From assembly GCA_964404765.1 (NCBI GenBank), contig CAYOLL010000091.1, positions 1 through 23,752 on the forward strand: a stretch of DNA of 23,752 nucleotides, read 5' to 3'. Source of the stretch: CAYOLL01 sp964404765 [NCBI: uncultured Gemmatimonadota bacterium]. GTDB taxonomy: Bacteria; 4572-55. This document shows positions 1 to 9,600 of this stretch, piece after piece (positions within the stretch are counted from its first letter, which is position 1; every line of letters starts with the position of its first letter). A program made the translations under genes and the position numbers. The notes below the pieces were generated by a model that was given only the letters and a program-made list of their open reading frames with translations, did not search any database and was not told the DNA's origin.

Positions 1-157
1 CAAGTTTTGCAGTAAAGCCTTCGCAAGGTTGCCAACGCTTTTTGAGCAATTACAAAAAAAGTAACCCCCGGCGCTTTGGCATCGTGCCATTTCGGAAGCG
101 CTCTGCGTTTCAAGAACCAGGGCCATAAAAGCAAGAATAATTCACAACGAGGACAAG

Positions 158-1306
158 ATGACCCAAACGAAAAATACGCCGGCCACGATTCTGATTGTTG
201 ACGACGTGGCGGCCAATATCAGCATGTTGCTGTCCCATCTGAGCCAGCATGGCTTTAAAGCGCTGGTGGCCAGAGACGGCGAAAGCGCGCTGGAACAGAT
301 GCGGCATACGCTGCCGGATTTGGTGCTGCTGGATGTACTGATGCCGGGCCTGGATGGTTTTGAAGTGTGCCGCCGTATAAAAGCCGACGGCAAGACCCAG
401 AAGATTCCAATCATCTTTATGACCGCCCTGAACGACGTGGTCGACAAAGTCAAAGGCTTTAGCGCCGGCGCGGTGGACTATGTGACCAAACCGTTCCAAC
501 AGGAGGAACTGCTGGCCAGAATCCGCACGCATTTAACCATTCAACAGTTGGAAAAAGACTTACATGAGAAAAACGAAGTCCTGCAAAAATCGCTGGCCCG
601 CGAAAGAAAGCTGCTGGAAGACCTGCGCTTAAATATCAGCTATGCGATTCCTCATGAATTGCGGACGCCTTTAGCCACAATTATTGGTTTTGCCGAAATA
701 TTGCAGGATGCATTGGGACAGACGGATCCGGGACAGGCGCAAATGGCGGCGGCAATTTATAAAAGTGGCTTTCGTCTACACCATCTGGTGGAAAATTATC
801 AGTTGTACGCCACGCTGAGTCTGATGAAGTATATACCGGAATTCGGCGTGATCGGTTCGGCTGTCACCACGGTCGACGTTATGGAATTAACAACAGCCGT
901 GGCAACCAAAAAAGCCAGGGAATGGAAGCGGTCGGGCGATTTGAACTTAGCCTTGATCGACGCGTCTATTCAGGTATCGGCAGCTAATCTGCAAAAAATT
1001 GTCGAGGAAGTTATTGATAATGCATTCAAATTTTCCGAGCCGGGATCGCCTGTTCATCTAAAGAGTTCTTTCCAGGACTCGTGCTTTGTGCTAAGCATTT
1101 CCAATCAAGGGCGCGGTATGACGTCTGAGCAATTGACCAGCATTGGCGCTTATATACAGTTTGAACGCCGTCGTTACGAGCAGCAAGGCTCCGGGCTGGG
1201 ATTAATCATTGCCCAATTGCTGGCAGTCTACGAAGGCGGACAATTAATCATCGAAAGCGCGCTCGACGCCGGCGCAACGGTACAACTGATCCTTCCGCAG
1301 AAATAG
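158..1306 (+). CDS. Response regulator-histidine kinase (REC-HisKA-HATPase_c)
   Basis: Predicted soluble signalling protein of 382 residues. The N-terminal receiver domain (about 10-125) shows the acidic pair D16-D17, phospho-acceptor D59 in VLLDVLMPG, T89 and K111 in VTKPF. A short coiled linker (125-155) leads to a HisKA segment with the phospho-histidine H166 in IPHELRTPL. A HATPase_c domain follows, with an N-box (EEVIDNAFKFSE), a G1-type GRGMT and a G2-type GSGLGL. All catalytic residues are present, so it should autophosphorylate and be tuned by phosphorylation of its own receiver. There is no membrane segment and no sensor domain, so input probably comes from a partner kinase through D59. 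The ATG follows ACGAGGA at a 4-5 nt spacing. No cognate DNA-binding regulator is adjacent. The family call is firm; the signal is unknown. Confidence 0.93.
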   Translation: MTQTKNTPATILIVDDVAANISMLLSHLSQHGFKALVARDGESALEQMRHTLPDLVLLDVLMPGLDGFEVCRRIKADGKTQKIPIIFMTALNDVVDKVKGFSAGAVDYVTKPFQQEELLARIRTHLTIQQLEKDLHEKNEVLQKSLARERKLLEDLRLNISYAIPHELRTPLATIIGFAEILQDALGQTDPGQAQMAAAIYKSGFRLHHLVENYQLYATLSLMKYIPEFGVIGSAVTTVDVMELTTAVATKKAREWKRSGDLNLALIDASIQVSAANLQKIVEEVIDNAFKFSEPGSPVHLKSSFQDSCFVLSISNQGRGMTSEQLTSIGAYIQFERRRYEQQGSGLGLIIAQLLAVYEGGQLIIESALDAGATVQLILPQK

Positions 1307-1313
1307 CGTTCGT

Positions 1314-1366
1314 AAGTAAAAGTAATGTTGTTCGTATCAAAAACTGTATTTTAAGTGACCTGCAAA
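1314..1366 (+). repeat. Copy of the 3' flank of the giant T9SS gene
   Basis: This 53-bp stretch just after the kinase stop closely matches 11169-11220. That second copy starts at the last Lys codon and stop of the 2512-codon gene and continues downstream. Shared blocks include AAGTAAAAGTAATG and TGTTCGTATCAAAAACTG; differences are a few substitutions and one single-base gap. Here the block is entirely non-coding, because the kinase stops at 1304-1306. It looks like a displaced piece of gene end plus trailer. Confidence 0.8.
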
Positions 1367-1638
1367 AAGTTTTTACACAGCAAGCGGCAAAGCTATGTTC
1401 TAACCGCGCTAGCAGTTACCTGTTTATAGCGGTTCGGATCTACGATATTGCGGTGGGATTTCGATCTATACTGACATTAAGGGTTAGAAGTTGCATTTCC
1501 AGACCATTAGGCTGTCCAAAATGGGTGAAAACCCGCAAATTTGCTGGATCGTCGTAGAGTAAACCCTACGGGTCTTTTCTGCAAAAATAAACCTTTAACG
1601 ATTATATAAACAGGGAACCGCTACGCGGTTTTAAAATG

Positions 1639-1813
1639 CCTAATGCAGCCCGGCAGAAGTTCGCCGGGAGTTATTTCAACTGCATTGAGTGTCATTCCGT
1701 AGGAATCTTTTTTTCAAATCAGCACTGGGCTATCACCGGAAAAAGATTCTTTCAGAATGACGCCGCCGACCTGCTGTTGAACTCCCGACGAATTTATGCC
1801 GACGTGCATTAGG
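1639..1813. repeat. MITE-like nested inverted repeat, 175 bp
   Basis: Outer arms 1639-1672 and 1780-1813 are inverted copies, 28 of 34 positions identical by eye, starting CCTAATGCA and ending TGCATTAGG. Inner arms 1691-1715 (GTCATTCCGTAGGAATC plus a T-run) and 1739-1761 (its imperfect complement ending GAATGAC) form a second stem, leaving a central loop of about 23 nt. There is no coding capacity. I could not see a clear target-site duplication in the flanks (AAAATG / TAGTAA). This fits a non-autonomous palindromic element; a structured RNA is the alternative. Confidence 0.7.
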
Positions 1814-1841
1814 TAGTAACGAGTTTATTAGATCATGGAAC

Positions 1842-1900
1842 TTTTATCGGCTGAGGCAGGTGATTTTGAGGAGACGCGGAAGTTGTTGTTGATCAAATAG
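1842..1900 (+). pseudogene. Decayed 3' end of a T9SS sorting-domain gene
   Basis: The codons read FYRL, then after a one-base loss A-G-D-F-E-E-T-R-K-L-L-L-I-K and a TAG stop. This is nearly the end of the 2512-residue protein (FYRL ... FEATRKLLLIK), and the DNA is also close (GACGCGGAAGTTGTTGTTGAT in both). The frame shift between FYRL and AGDF, and the absence of any coding sequence upstream, show it is a fragment. A terminator follows 28 bp later, so the gene-end-plus-terminator unit may be intact although the gene is gone. Confidence 0.8.
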
Positions 1901-1928
1901 CTCGGCAGAATATATTTTTATTGTTCTG

Positions 1929-1961
1929 GCCTCGTGATCTTTCGGATCGGGAGGCTTTTTT
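1929..1961 (+). terminator. Rho-independent terminator
   Basis: Stem GCCTC-GT-GATC / GATC-GG-GAGGC with loop TTTCG and a following run of T (1956-1961). It lies just after the orphan T9SS end and upstream of the S74 gene. Confidence 0.8.
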
Positions 1962-1985
1962 ATTGGTGCCGATCCACAAATTAGA

Positions 1986-2016
1986 TTGACAAAAGTCAAC
2001 TTTAATTTTTAATTAT
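1986..2016 (+). promoter_or_regulatory. Candidate promoter for the S74 protein gene
   Basis: A perfect -35 hexamer TTGACA at 1986-1991 is followed by an AT-rich stretch. The possible -10 (TTAATT at 17 nt, or AATTAT at 19 nt) is weak. TTGAC-aaaa-GTCAA is also a small inverted repeat that could bind a dimeric protein. It lies about 85 bp upstream of the gene start. Confidence 0.35.
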
Positions 2017-2099
2017 CGGTCATAACCGTTTGTCTTGCGATCATTTTATGCCATTTCGATTGTCCCTTTATTTTCCCCCCTTCAAAAAGGAGTTGTCCC

Positions 2100-3497
2100 A
2101 TGAAACGCGTTCTGCTCACCGGAATCGCTTCACTTTTCATGCTTGCATCGTTGGCCTGGAGCCAAACCGCCACTCTGAGCACCCAAGGCGTTTTACGCCA
2201 AACCTCCGGCAGCGCCGTGCCGGATGGCAATTATCAAATCACCTTTCGGCTGTATAATGTCGCCACCGGCGGGACGCAATTGTGGCAAGAAGTGCAGACC
2301 GCCGTGCCGGTGCAGAACGGCATCTACAGCGTCGTGCTCGGCAGCGTGACGCCCTTGAACCTTGGCTTCGATCAGGATTACTGGCTGGGGGTGACGGTTG
2401 CGCCCAGCACGAACGAGATGAGCCCGCGCACGAAGCTGACCGCCTCACCGTATGCGCTGTCACTGGTTGGATCGAGCAACAAATTTCCCTCTTCCGGCAA
2501 CGTGGGCATTGGCACTCTCACCCCCCAGTCCAAGCTGCATGTAGCCGGTAGAATGTATGTTGATGATGGCGTTATCCAAAGAGGCGGTAGTCCCATTACC
2601 GCGACAAGCGATCTGGGCTTATATTCCCGCGTCGCCGGTAACTATATGCGGTTTGTAACCAATGGTGCGCCCTTTGTTTTTTATCCCCAGGAAGGCGCTG
2701 ATGGCACCGGCGCAAGTGAGGCTATGCGCATCAGCGCTGATGGCAATGTGGGGATCGGCACAAGTTCCCCATCGGCGAAGCTGCACGTAAATGGCAATGT
2801 TTCTGTAAGTGGCGGCATCACCTCTTCCGCTGACAATACTTTTAATGCCAATATATTTGTCGGTCGCACCGGAGGTGTTATTTACCAATGGGATTACCTA
2901 TATGGCTCAAACACTTACCGTTATTTAAGCAATTTCGGGGGAGACGGAAATACCCCAACCTGGCAGTCGTCCGATAAGCGGCTAAAAGATCATATCCGGC
3001 CCATCGGGGACGCGCTGCGCAGCATCATGCAGCTCAACGGCATCAGCTATCAGTGGAGCCCCGAAGGCCTTGACTATCTCACCAAAGACGTGAATGAACA
3101 AACCGTCAGCGCCGGCCCGAATGCGACCGCAGCGGAAAATCAAGCGGCGGTGGAGCGGGCCAAAACGGCGGCAATGGAAAAGCTGAACGACCCCCAAATC
3201 GGACTGATTGCCCAAGATGTGCAGGTCGTGCTGCCGGAATTAACCAACACCGATAAGGACGGGTATCTGCGGGTCAATTACACCCAGCTAACCGCCGTCT
3301 TAGTCGAGGCGATCAAGGAGCAGCAGCAGACCATCGAGCAGCAGAATCAGCGCATCGCCCGGCTGGAATCCGATAAACACGACTATGCCCGCACAAGCGC
3401 GAATTTGCAAGCCAAGATGGTCAAGCTGGAGGCCGCGCTGGAAATGCTGCTGAAGAATAAATCGGCGGTGGTCACGACGCAATTGGGCCAAAACTAA
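2100..3497 (+). CDS. Secreted fibre-like protein with S74 intramolecular chaperone domain
   Basis: 465 residues with a signal peptide (about 1-21, ending ASLAWS). The N-terminal half is beta-rich and contains two copies of GNVGIGTxxPxxKLHV (about 134-150 and 214-231), a motif common in long secreted FCB proteins. The C-terminal part is a Peptidase_S74 / endosialidase-type chaperone domain. It has the S-D-K-R-L-K motif (S291 to K296), matching the Ser-Lys pair used for self-cleavage, and the typical GLIAQDVQVVLPEL and VNYTQLTAVLVEAIKEQQ segments. A terminal coiled coil runs from about 400 to 455. By analogy it trimerises, folds and may release its own C-terminal chaperone. The start is supported by AAAGGAG 7 nt upstream. 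No T9SS sorting domain is seen, unlike the next gene. Confidence 0.88.
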   Translation: MKRVLLTGIASLFMLASLAWSQTATLSTQGVLRQTSGSAVPDGNYQITFRLYNVATGGTQLWQEVQTAVPVQNGIYSVVLGSVTPLNLGFDQDYWLGVTVAPSTNEMSPRTKLTASPYALSLVGSSNKFPSSGNVGIGTLTPQSKLHVAGRMYVDDGVIQRGGSPITATSDLGLYSRVAGNYMRFVTNGAPFVFYPQEGADGTGASEAMRISADGNVGIGTSSPSAKLHVNGNVSVSGGITSSADNTFNANIFVGRTGGVIYQWDYLYGSNTYRYLSNFGGDGNTPTWQSSDKRLKDHIRPIGDALRSIMQLNGISYQWSPEGLDYLTKDVNEQTVSAGPNATAAENQAAVERAKTAAMEKLNDPQIGLIAQDVQVVLPELTNTDKDGYLRVNYTQLTAVLVEAIKEQQQTIEQQNQRIARLESDKHDYARTSANLQAKMVKLEAALEMLLKNKSAVVTTQLGQN

Positions 3498-3525
3498 CCG
3501 ATCCTCAACTTAATAACCTTGGGTA

Positions 3526-3615
3526 AATTCACCCTAAGGGTTTTGCTCTTCAACCCTTAGGGTGTTGCACCGCGGAGCCAGACCCTAAGGGTTAAAAAGC
3601 GAAACCCTTAGGGTC
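3526..3615. repeat. CCCTWAGGG quasi-palindrome cluster
   Basis: Between the S74 gene and the giant gene the 12-mer ACCCTAAGGGTT or its complement occurs four times (3531-3542, 3552-3563, 3582-3593, 3603-3614), with a degenerate fifth copy AACCTTGGGT at 3526. Neighbouring copies are inverted, so copies 1+2 and copies 3+4 form stems of 12-13 bp (the second is 3581-3593 with 3603-3615). Each unit is itself nearly palindromic. There is no T-run after the stems. This could be an operator, an RNA structure in the leader of the giant gene, or a dispersed repeat; the last copy ends 21 bp before the giant gene's ATG. Confidence 0.8.
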
Positions 3616-3635
3616 ACAATTCATGTGAGGGAACG

Positions 3636-6600
3636 ATGAAAATAAAAAAGATAGTTAAGGCGTTTTGGCTTGCCGCCGTTGTTTTACTCTGCAGCTATCC
3701 GCCGCTTTGGGCGAGTAATAGCAACATCTTAATCAACGGCGCGACCTCCAATGCGTCCGACGGCTTCAACTATAACGGCACGGTCACGGTCGGGCAGCCG
3801 CTGGTCGGCGCGGCCTATGTGGGCAATGGCACCCTGCCGCCCACGGCGACCCGCAGCTTAGTGCATGGCTTCTGGGCATTTTTCGTATTAGAGCCTTTGC
3901 CGCCGGTGGTGCTGCCGTCGCAGGGCGATTATACGGATCGGGTTTCGATTCGCTGGGAGTTTGATCCGCTCAGCCCGGCCCCGGATGTGGGCTTTAAAGT
4001 CTTCCGCGATAATACGCTGATCGCCAATGTCCCGGCCAATCAGCGCGAATATACGGATTTTAATGTCATCGGCGGGCAATACTACCGCTACGAGGTGCTG
4101 GGCATTAACGAGTTTGGCGAGGGCAAGCGCGGGGAAGGCGTCGGCTTTATCAACCCCAACGGCGTCATCACCGGTCATGTCCAAACCTTGCAGCAGCGAC
4201 CGATAGCCGATGCCGAGATTACCTTGTCACCCAATCTGGGCAAGGCGCTCTCTTTTGATGACATCAATGGTTCGGTCAATGTCGCGCATGACAATGCCCT
4301 GAACATTGCGACCACTTCCGGCACGATTGAGGCTTGGATCAAGCTGGATAACCTTAATCGCGAAAACCCGATTATTGAAAAATACACCTGGGAGGCCGGT
4401 AAGGGCGGCTTTGCGCTGCGCATCTTAGGAGATAATCGGCCATACCTTTATCTGATTAACAATGGCGTCCCTTTGGCGCCCATCTTCGGTATGGACCCAA
4501 TCCTGACCGCCAACCGCTGGTATCATATAGCGGCTACAATTGATAATGCGCAGGATATCGCCCGGTTGTACGTCGATGACGTCGAAGTCGGCAGCGGTAA
4601 TATCAGCGCGTATCAACAGATGCCGGGCGATGCTCCGCTGCGGATCGGTTCGCGCGGCAATGATGGCGCGGTTAATTTTTCCGGGAGCATAGACGAAGTT
4701 CGCTTGTGGAGCTCCATCCGCAGCAGCGCCGAAATCAACAAATATATGACCCATACCCTGTCCGGTCAGGAAAACGGCTTAGTGGCTTACTGGAAATTCG
4801 ACGAAGGCGTCAGCTACTATGTTTTCGATCATAGCAATAATGCGCATCATACCCGCTTTGCCGCCGACAACGGCCCGCAGTGGACGGATGACCACTCGCC
4901 GGTGAATAATTCGGCCTACACCGACGCCGCAGGTAATTATGTCATGGGCGGCATCTATTACGGCGCGGGCACGACCTTTCGGGTCACGCCAAAGCTGATT
5001 ACGCCGATTGGCCGGGCGCTGAATTTTGACGGCGCGGACGATTACATCGGCGTCAACAATGTCGTTTTAGACAGCACGTCGTTTACCATCGAATTTTGGG
5101 CGAAGCGCGGTTCGACCGGCACGGATGATTATGTCATCGGTCAGGGCACCTGGGGCATGGTTCGCAATGCCCTGGTTATCGGCTTCCGCGATAATAACAA
5201 GTTCACTTTTGCCTTTTATGGCGATGATTTGGATACGCCCGCAAGTTATACCGATAGCAACTGGCACCACTGGGCGGTAACCTACGACGCCGCCACCAAA
5301 CAGCGGGCGATTTATCGCGACGGTGCTGCGGTCGCCACCGGCACGGCCGGCAACCATTACGCCGGTACAGGTGAACTGCTGATCGGCAAGGTGCCCATCA
5401 GCGGGCTTGCCTTTGGCGGGACGCTGGACGAAGTCCGCATCTGGAACACGGCCCGCACCGGCGCGGACATTGCCGCCACCATGAACCGCAGGCTGAACGG
5501 CGACGAAGCCGGGCTGACGCTGTATTATCCGCTCAACGAGGGCATCAACGACGTGGTCAGCGATTTGACCGCCAATCGCAATTACGGTATTTTGCGCAAC
5601 TTTAACACGGCGACAGCCTGGGTGACGGACTATCCGTTGACCGAAAACCTAACCCACGAATTTAATCCGGAATATCGCAACGTCACCCTGAACAACAGCA
5701 TCACTTCCGTTGACGGGGTGGATTTTACCGACCTGTCGCTGATTCCGGTGACCGGCGTCGTACGCTTTGACAATACCTTGTGCTTTGAAGATGAGGTGGA
5801 GATTCTGGTGGATGGCGTCTCGCAAAGTCCAAAGGTCGTAACCGACGAGAACGGCGCGTTCAAAATGGAATTTGAGCCGGGGACATCGCATACGATTACG
5901 CCGGTCGTGGCCGGGCATACCTTCAGCCCGGCGTCGTGGAGCGTGCCCAACATCACATCGCCGATAGCGGGCATTGTCTTTAAGGATCAGACGCTGCGAA
6001 ATCTGCGAGTCAATGTCTATGGCGGCACACCGGCCTGCAATATCCCGTTGATTCCGAGCAGCGGCCAACTGCGCGTCACCGTCACCAGCACGCCGGCCTG
6101 TTACGAAGCGTCGCAGGTTATCAGCAGCGGCACTGTTGCAACCTTTACCGGGCTACCGGCCTACGACTTTGTCGTCACGGTGTCGCATCCCGACGGCAAT
6201 ATCCGCTTTGACGGGCAGACCGTCTCGCTGCGCGAAGTCGCCGCCGATACGCTGAGTTTCGAGTATCATGCTCCCATCGTCACGTCCATCAATGGCCTGA
6301 CCGCGCCCATTTGCGCCAACATCACCGACCCAAACAACGTGCTACTGCCCGTTCGCCCGGTGCTGAATCCCGATGTCGCCTATTCAATCAGCCTGACCAT
6401 CCGCGAGGATTACGCGCCCTACGGCGGCACCTGCAATGTGGACACCGGCTTTGTCGTGTTGCGCAACGGCATTGCCGACAAAGCGGACACGACGTTGTAC
6501 TTTCGGAACGGCACGATCAACAATATCCCTTTTAAAGTCGGCGCGCCCAACATCCTCAGCGGCGGCGATTATCCGTATCAAAAATCCATCGAAGCCGTGG

Positions 6601-9600
6601 CCGGGGAATTTGTCCGCAACACAACCAACAACACCTGGCAAACGGGCCGCACCGACGATGACATCAAATGGGCGTATGTCACCGGCCAGCGCAAGCGCGG
6701 CACGACCTTTGTGACGCTGAAAACCGACCGGATGCCGCTGCACATCTTACGCGATCCGCCCGGCGACAAAAGCTATTCCTTTCTGGAAGAGCATACCTCT
6801 TTTTCGACGGTGCGCCGCTTTATGACTCACACGTCGGACGTCGTCGGCTTTGAAAGTATGAATTATTTCGGTCCCGATGTGACGTTGACCATTCCGTTGG
6901 GGCCATCCTTTGAGACCGATCTGGACTTAACGGCCAACTCCAGGTTCACATTGCACATTGAAAAGAGTACGGAAAAGGACATCCGGCTGACGCTGGAAAT
7001 GGATCGCCGCTATCAAACCTCGGACAATCAAACCCCATTTATCGCCGGTAAAAATATGGGCGATCTGTTCGTTGGTGTGGGCCTGAACCTGACGGTGACC
7101 GACGCCGATAATTTGACTTTTAACAGCTCGACCTGCCGCCTGGCGCTCAATGTAACCCCGGCAGTGGATAGCGTCAAATTCGCGTCGGCTTATATCTTTT
7201 CGGAAAATCATATTCAGAACTCACTCATTCCCGATTTAGTTCATATCGCCCTCACCACTGACACACTCGCCCTCTCCTTAAAACCGCTTTACGAGGCGGC
7301 CATGTGGGCCAGTTTGCTGAGCTATAACGCCAAGCTTAAGACGTACAGCCCGGCGCAGCGCCTCGAGGCAATCTCCTTTGATGGCGCGGCCGGCGGTTAC
7401 GATTATAGCAAGACCGTGCGCAAGAATCGCTTAGACAGCTATACCACGCTGGCGGCGATTGAATCCGATTCGTATCTTTTAAGCGGCGCCCGGGTCAATG
7501 GCATTGGGCGGGAAAGTCGGATCTTTTTTGGCAGCGTGGGCAGCAACTCTGTCCCCGTAGATAGCCTGTTTGGCGCAAATACCAGTGACGCGCTTGGGAC
7601 GGGCATTCAGACCAACGTCATCAATACTTTATTGACCCTAAAAGACGTTTTGAAAATCGGCAGCTCCGTGATTGGGATCATGGCCGGTAATCCTTTTTCC
7701 GCAATCGGGCTGGGCCTGGGCACGTATGGGATTGTAGACAATTGGGTCAATCCGGCCAACGCCACTTTAATTACCGAAACGGATACGACGACCACCACCG
7801 GCTATCATCTGGAAGACGACGATCCGGGCGACAATTTCTGGGTCGAGGTCTATAACGACGGCGTCTATGGCACCTATTACAAGACGGTGGCCGGAGCCAG
7901 CAAATGCCCGTGGGAGGCCAACACCGCCAAGCGCGAAGTTCCGGTCCTGAACATTTCGCCCGCCATCCTCAACGATGTTCGTCCCGATGAATCGGCGGTG
8001 TTTAGCCTCAGTCCCGGCAATGCCAGCGAGACCGACGAAGGCGGCTGGTACCGCGTCCGCACCCTCACCGAATCCAATCCGAACGGGGCGGAAATTCTGG
8101 TCAGCGGCGAATGGGCCGGCGGCGAAGGCGTGTTGCTCTATCTGACGCCCGGGCAGGTCACGCCATTAACGGTGGCGGTCAATCGCGGCGCGGGCGAATA
8201 CGATTTTGACAACCTGAAAATCATGCTCACCTCGGCCTGCGAGTTCGATCTGGCCCAACAAGGACTGAATGCGGGCAAGCCTTTCCTGGCCGATACGGTC
8301 AGCTTCAGCGTTCATTTTGCCCGCCCCTGCGCCGAAGTCGAAATCACCAATCCCGGCGACGGCTGGCTGCTGGACGCCGCCGCCAATGACACGCTCTGGC
8401 TGACCTTGCAGGGCTACACGCTGAATAACCAGTTCAGCGACATCAAGCTGCAGTACCGCCCGCTGAATGCAAGCGCCGCCAGAAATGACATTTCTCCAAG
8501 AAATGTCATTTCTAATGACACTGCCCCTCGTTCCCAAGTTGTTCTTGGGAACGCCTCTGCCGGCGAAACTGTGTTTCGCGCTGTCAATGGGGAAACAGAG
8601 TTTCCGGGGCAATTGCGTTCCCAAACTGAGTTTGGGAACGAGAATAGTGAAGCCCGCTTCAGCGCGCTTGCGCTTTCAGACGCGAGATTGATCTCGCGGG
8701 GAAATGGAGACTCGCGGGGAAATGGAGACGATCCGGCCACGCAAAGCGACACCTGGATCACCTTCAAAACCATCGCCTACAACACCATTCCGGCCTCGCC
8801 GCCGTATATCATCGTGCCGTGGGATGTGTCGCAATTGGACGATGGCGCATATGAAATCCGGGCGGTGACGACCTGCGTTTCCGGCGCGGCCATTGCCGGG
8901 GCGTCGGTTCCGCTCAACGGCATTCTGGAACGCTACGGGCCGCGCGTCTTCGGCACGCCCCAACCGGCCGACGGCGTACTGCAAGCCGGGGACGATATCA
9001 AGATCAGTTTCAATGAAACGATTGTCTGCAACAACATCGTCAAAGCCGATCTGGGCGGCGCCAACAACATCGGCCTCTACAATGCCGAAACCGGCGCGTT
9101 GATTGACATGGAATTCACCTGCTTTGACAATACGATTATCCTGACGCCGACGCCGAGCAACTACTTCTATGAAAACCGGACGCTGCGGGCCAGGCTGAAA
9201 GGCATCAAGGACTTATACGGTAACGCCATGCGCGATTCGACCCAGTGGGAATTTTACGTCAATCGCAACCCGATTGCCTGGGACGGCGGCGCAATCACGG
9301 TCACCAAGTATGAAGACCAAACCGTGACGATCACCCGTCAATTGGTCAACAGCGGGCCTTCGGCCATGAGCTTCAACTTTATCGATACCGCGCCCGCGCC
9401 CGGTCGGGCGGCCATTCAACCGCCCAATTGGTTGACGGTTTCGCCGACGAGCGGCACGGTCAACCCCGGTTCGGCCCAGACGATTTCCCTCACCTTTAAC
9501 GCCAGCCTGAGCGGCGGGCCGTACACCCACAATCTGATTGTCCGCACCGGCATGGGCGATGAAACGATGCGGGTGGATTTGGCGAACGTCTGCTACGCGC

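Larger units (their letters stand above)
1307..2099. other. Repeat-rich intergenic region
   Basis: About 790 bp without an intact gene. In order it holds a copy of the 3' flank of the giant T9SS gene (1314-1366), a short hairpin with quasi-palindrome ACCCTACGGGT ending in CTTTT (1553-1578, a possible weak terminator), a MITE-like nested inverted repeat (1639-1813), a frameshifted T9SS domain end (1842-1900), a rho-independent terminator (1929-1961) and a candidate promoter for the next gene (from 1986). I see nothing I can name in 1380-1520. Confidence 0.8.

Noticed and set aside
110-532. Minus-strand frames over the kinase gene
   Set aside because: They are shadows of the receiver domain, which has all of its signature residues on the plus strand.
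3526-3615. Short CRISPR array
   Set aside because: The units are 12 bp, alternate in orientation and have short irregular spacers; no cas genes are present.
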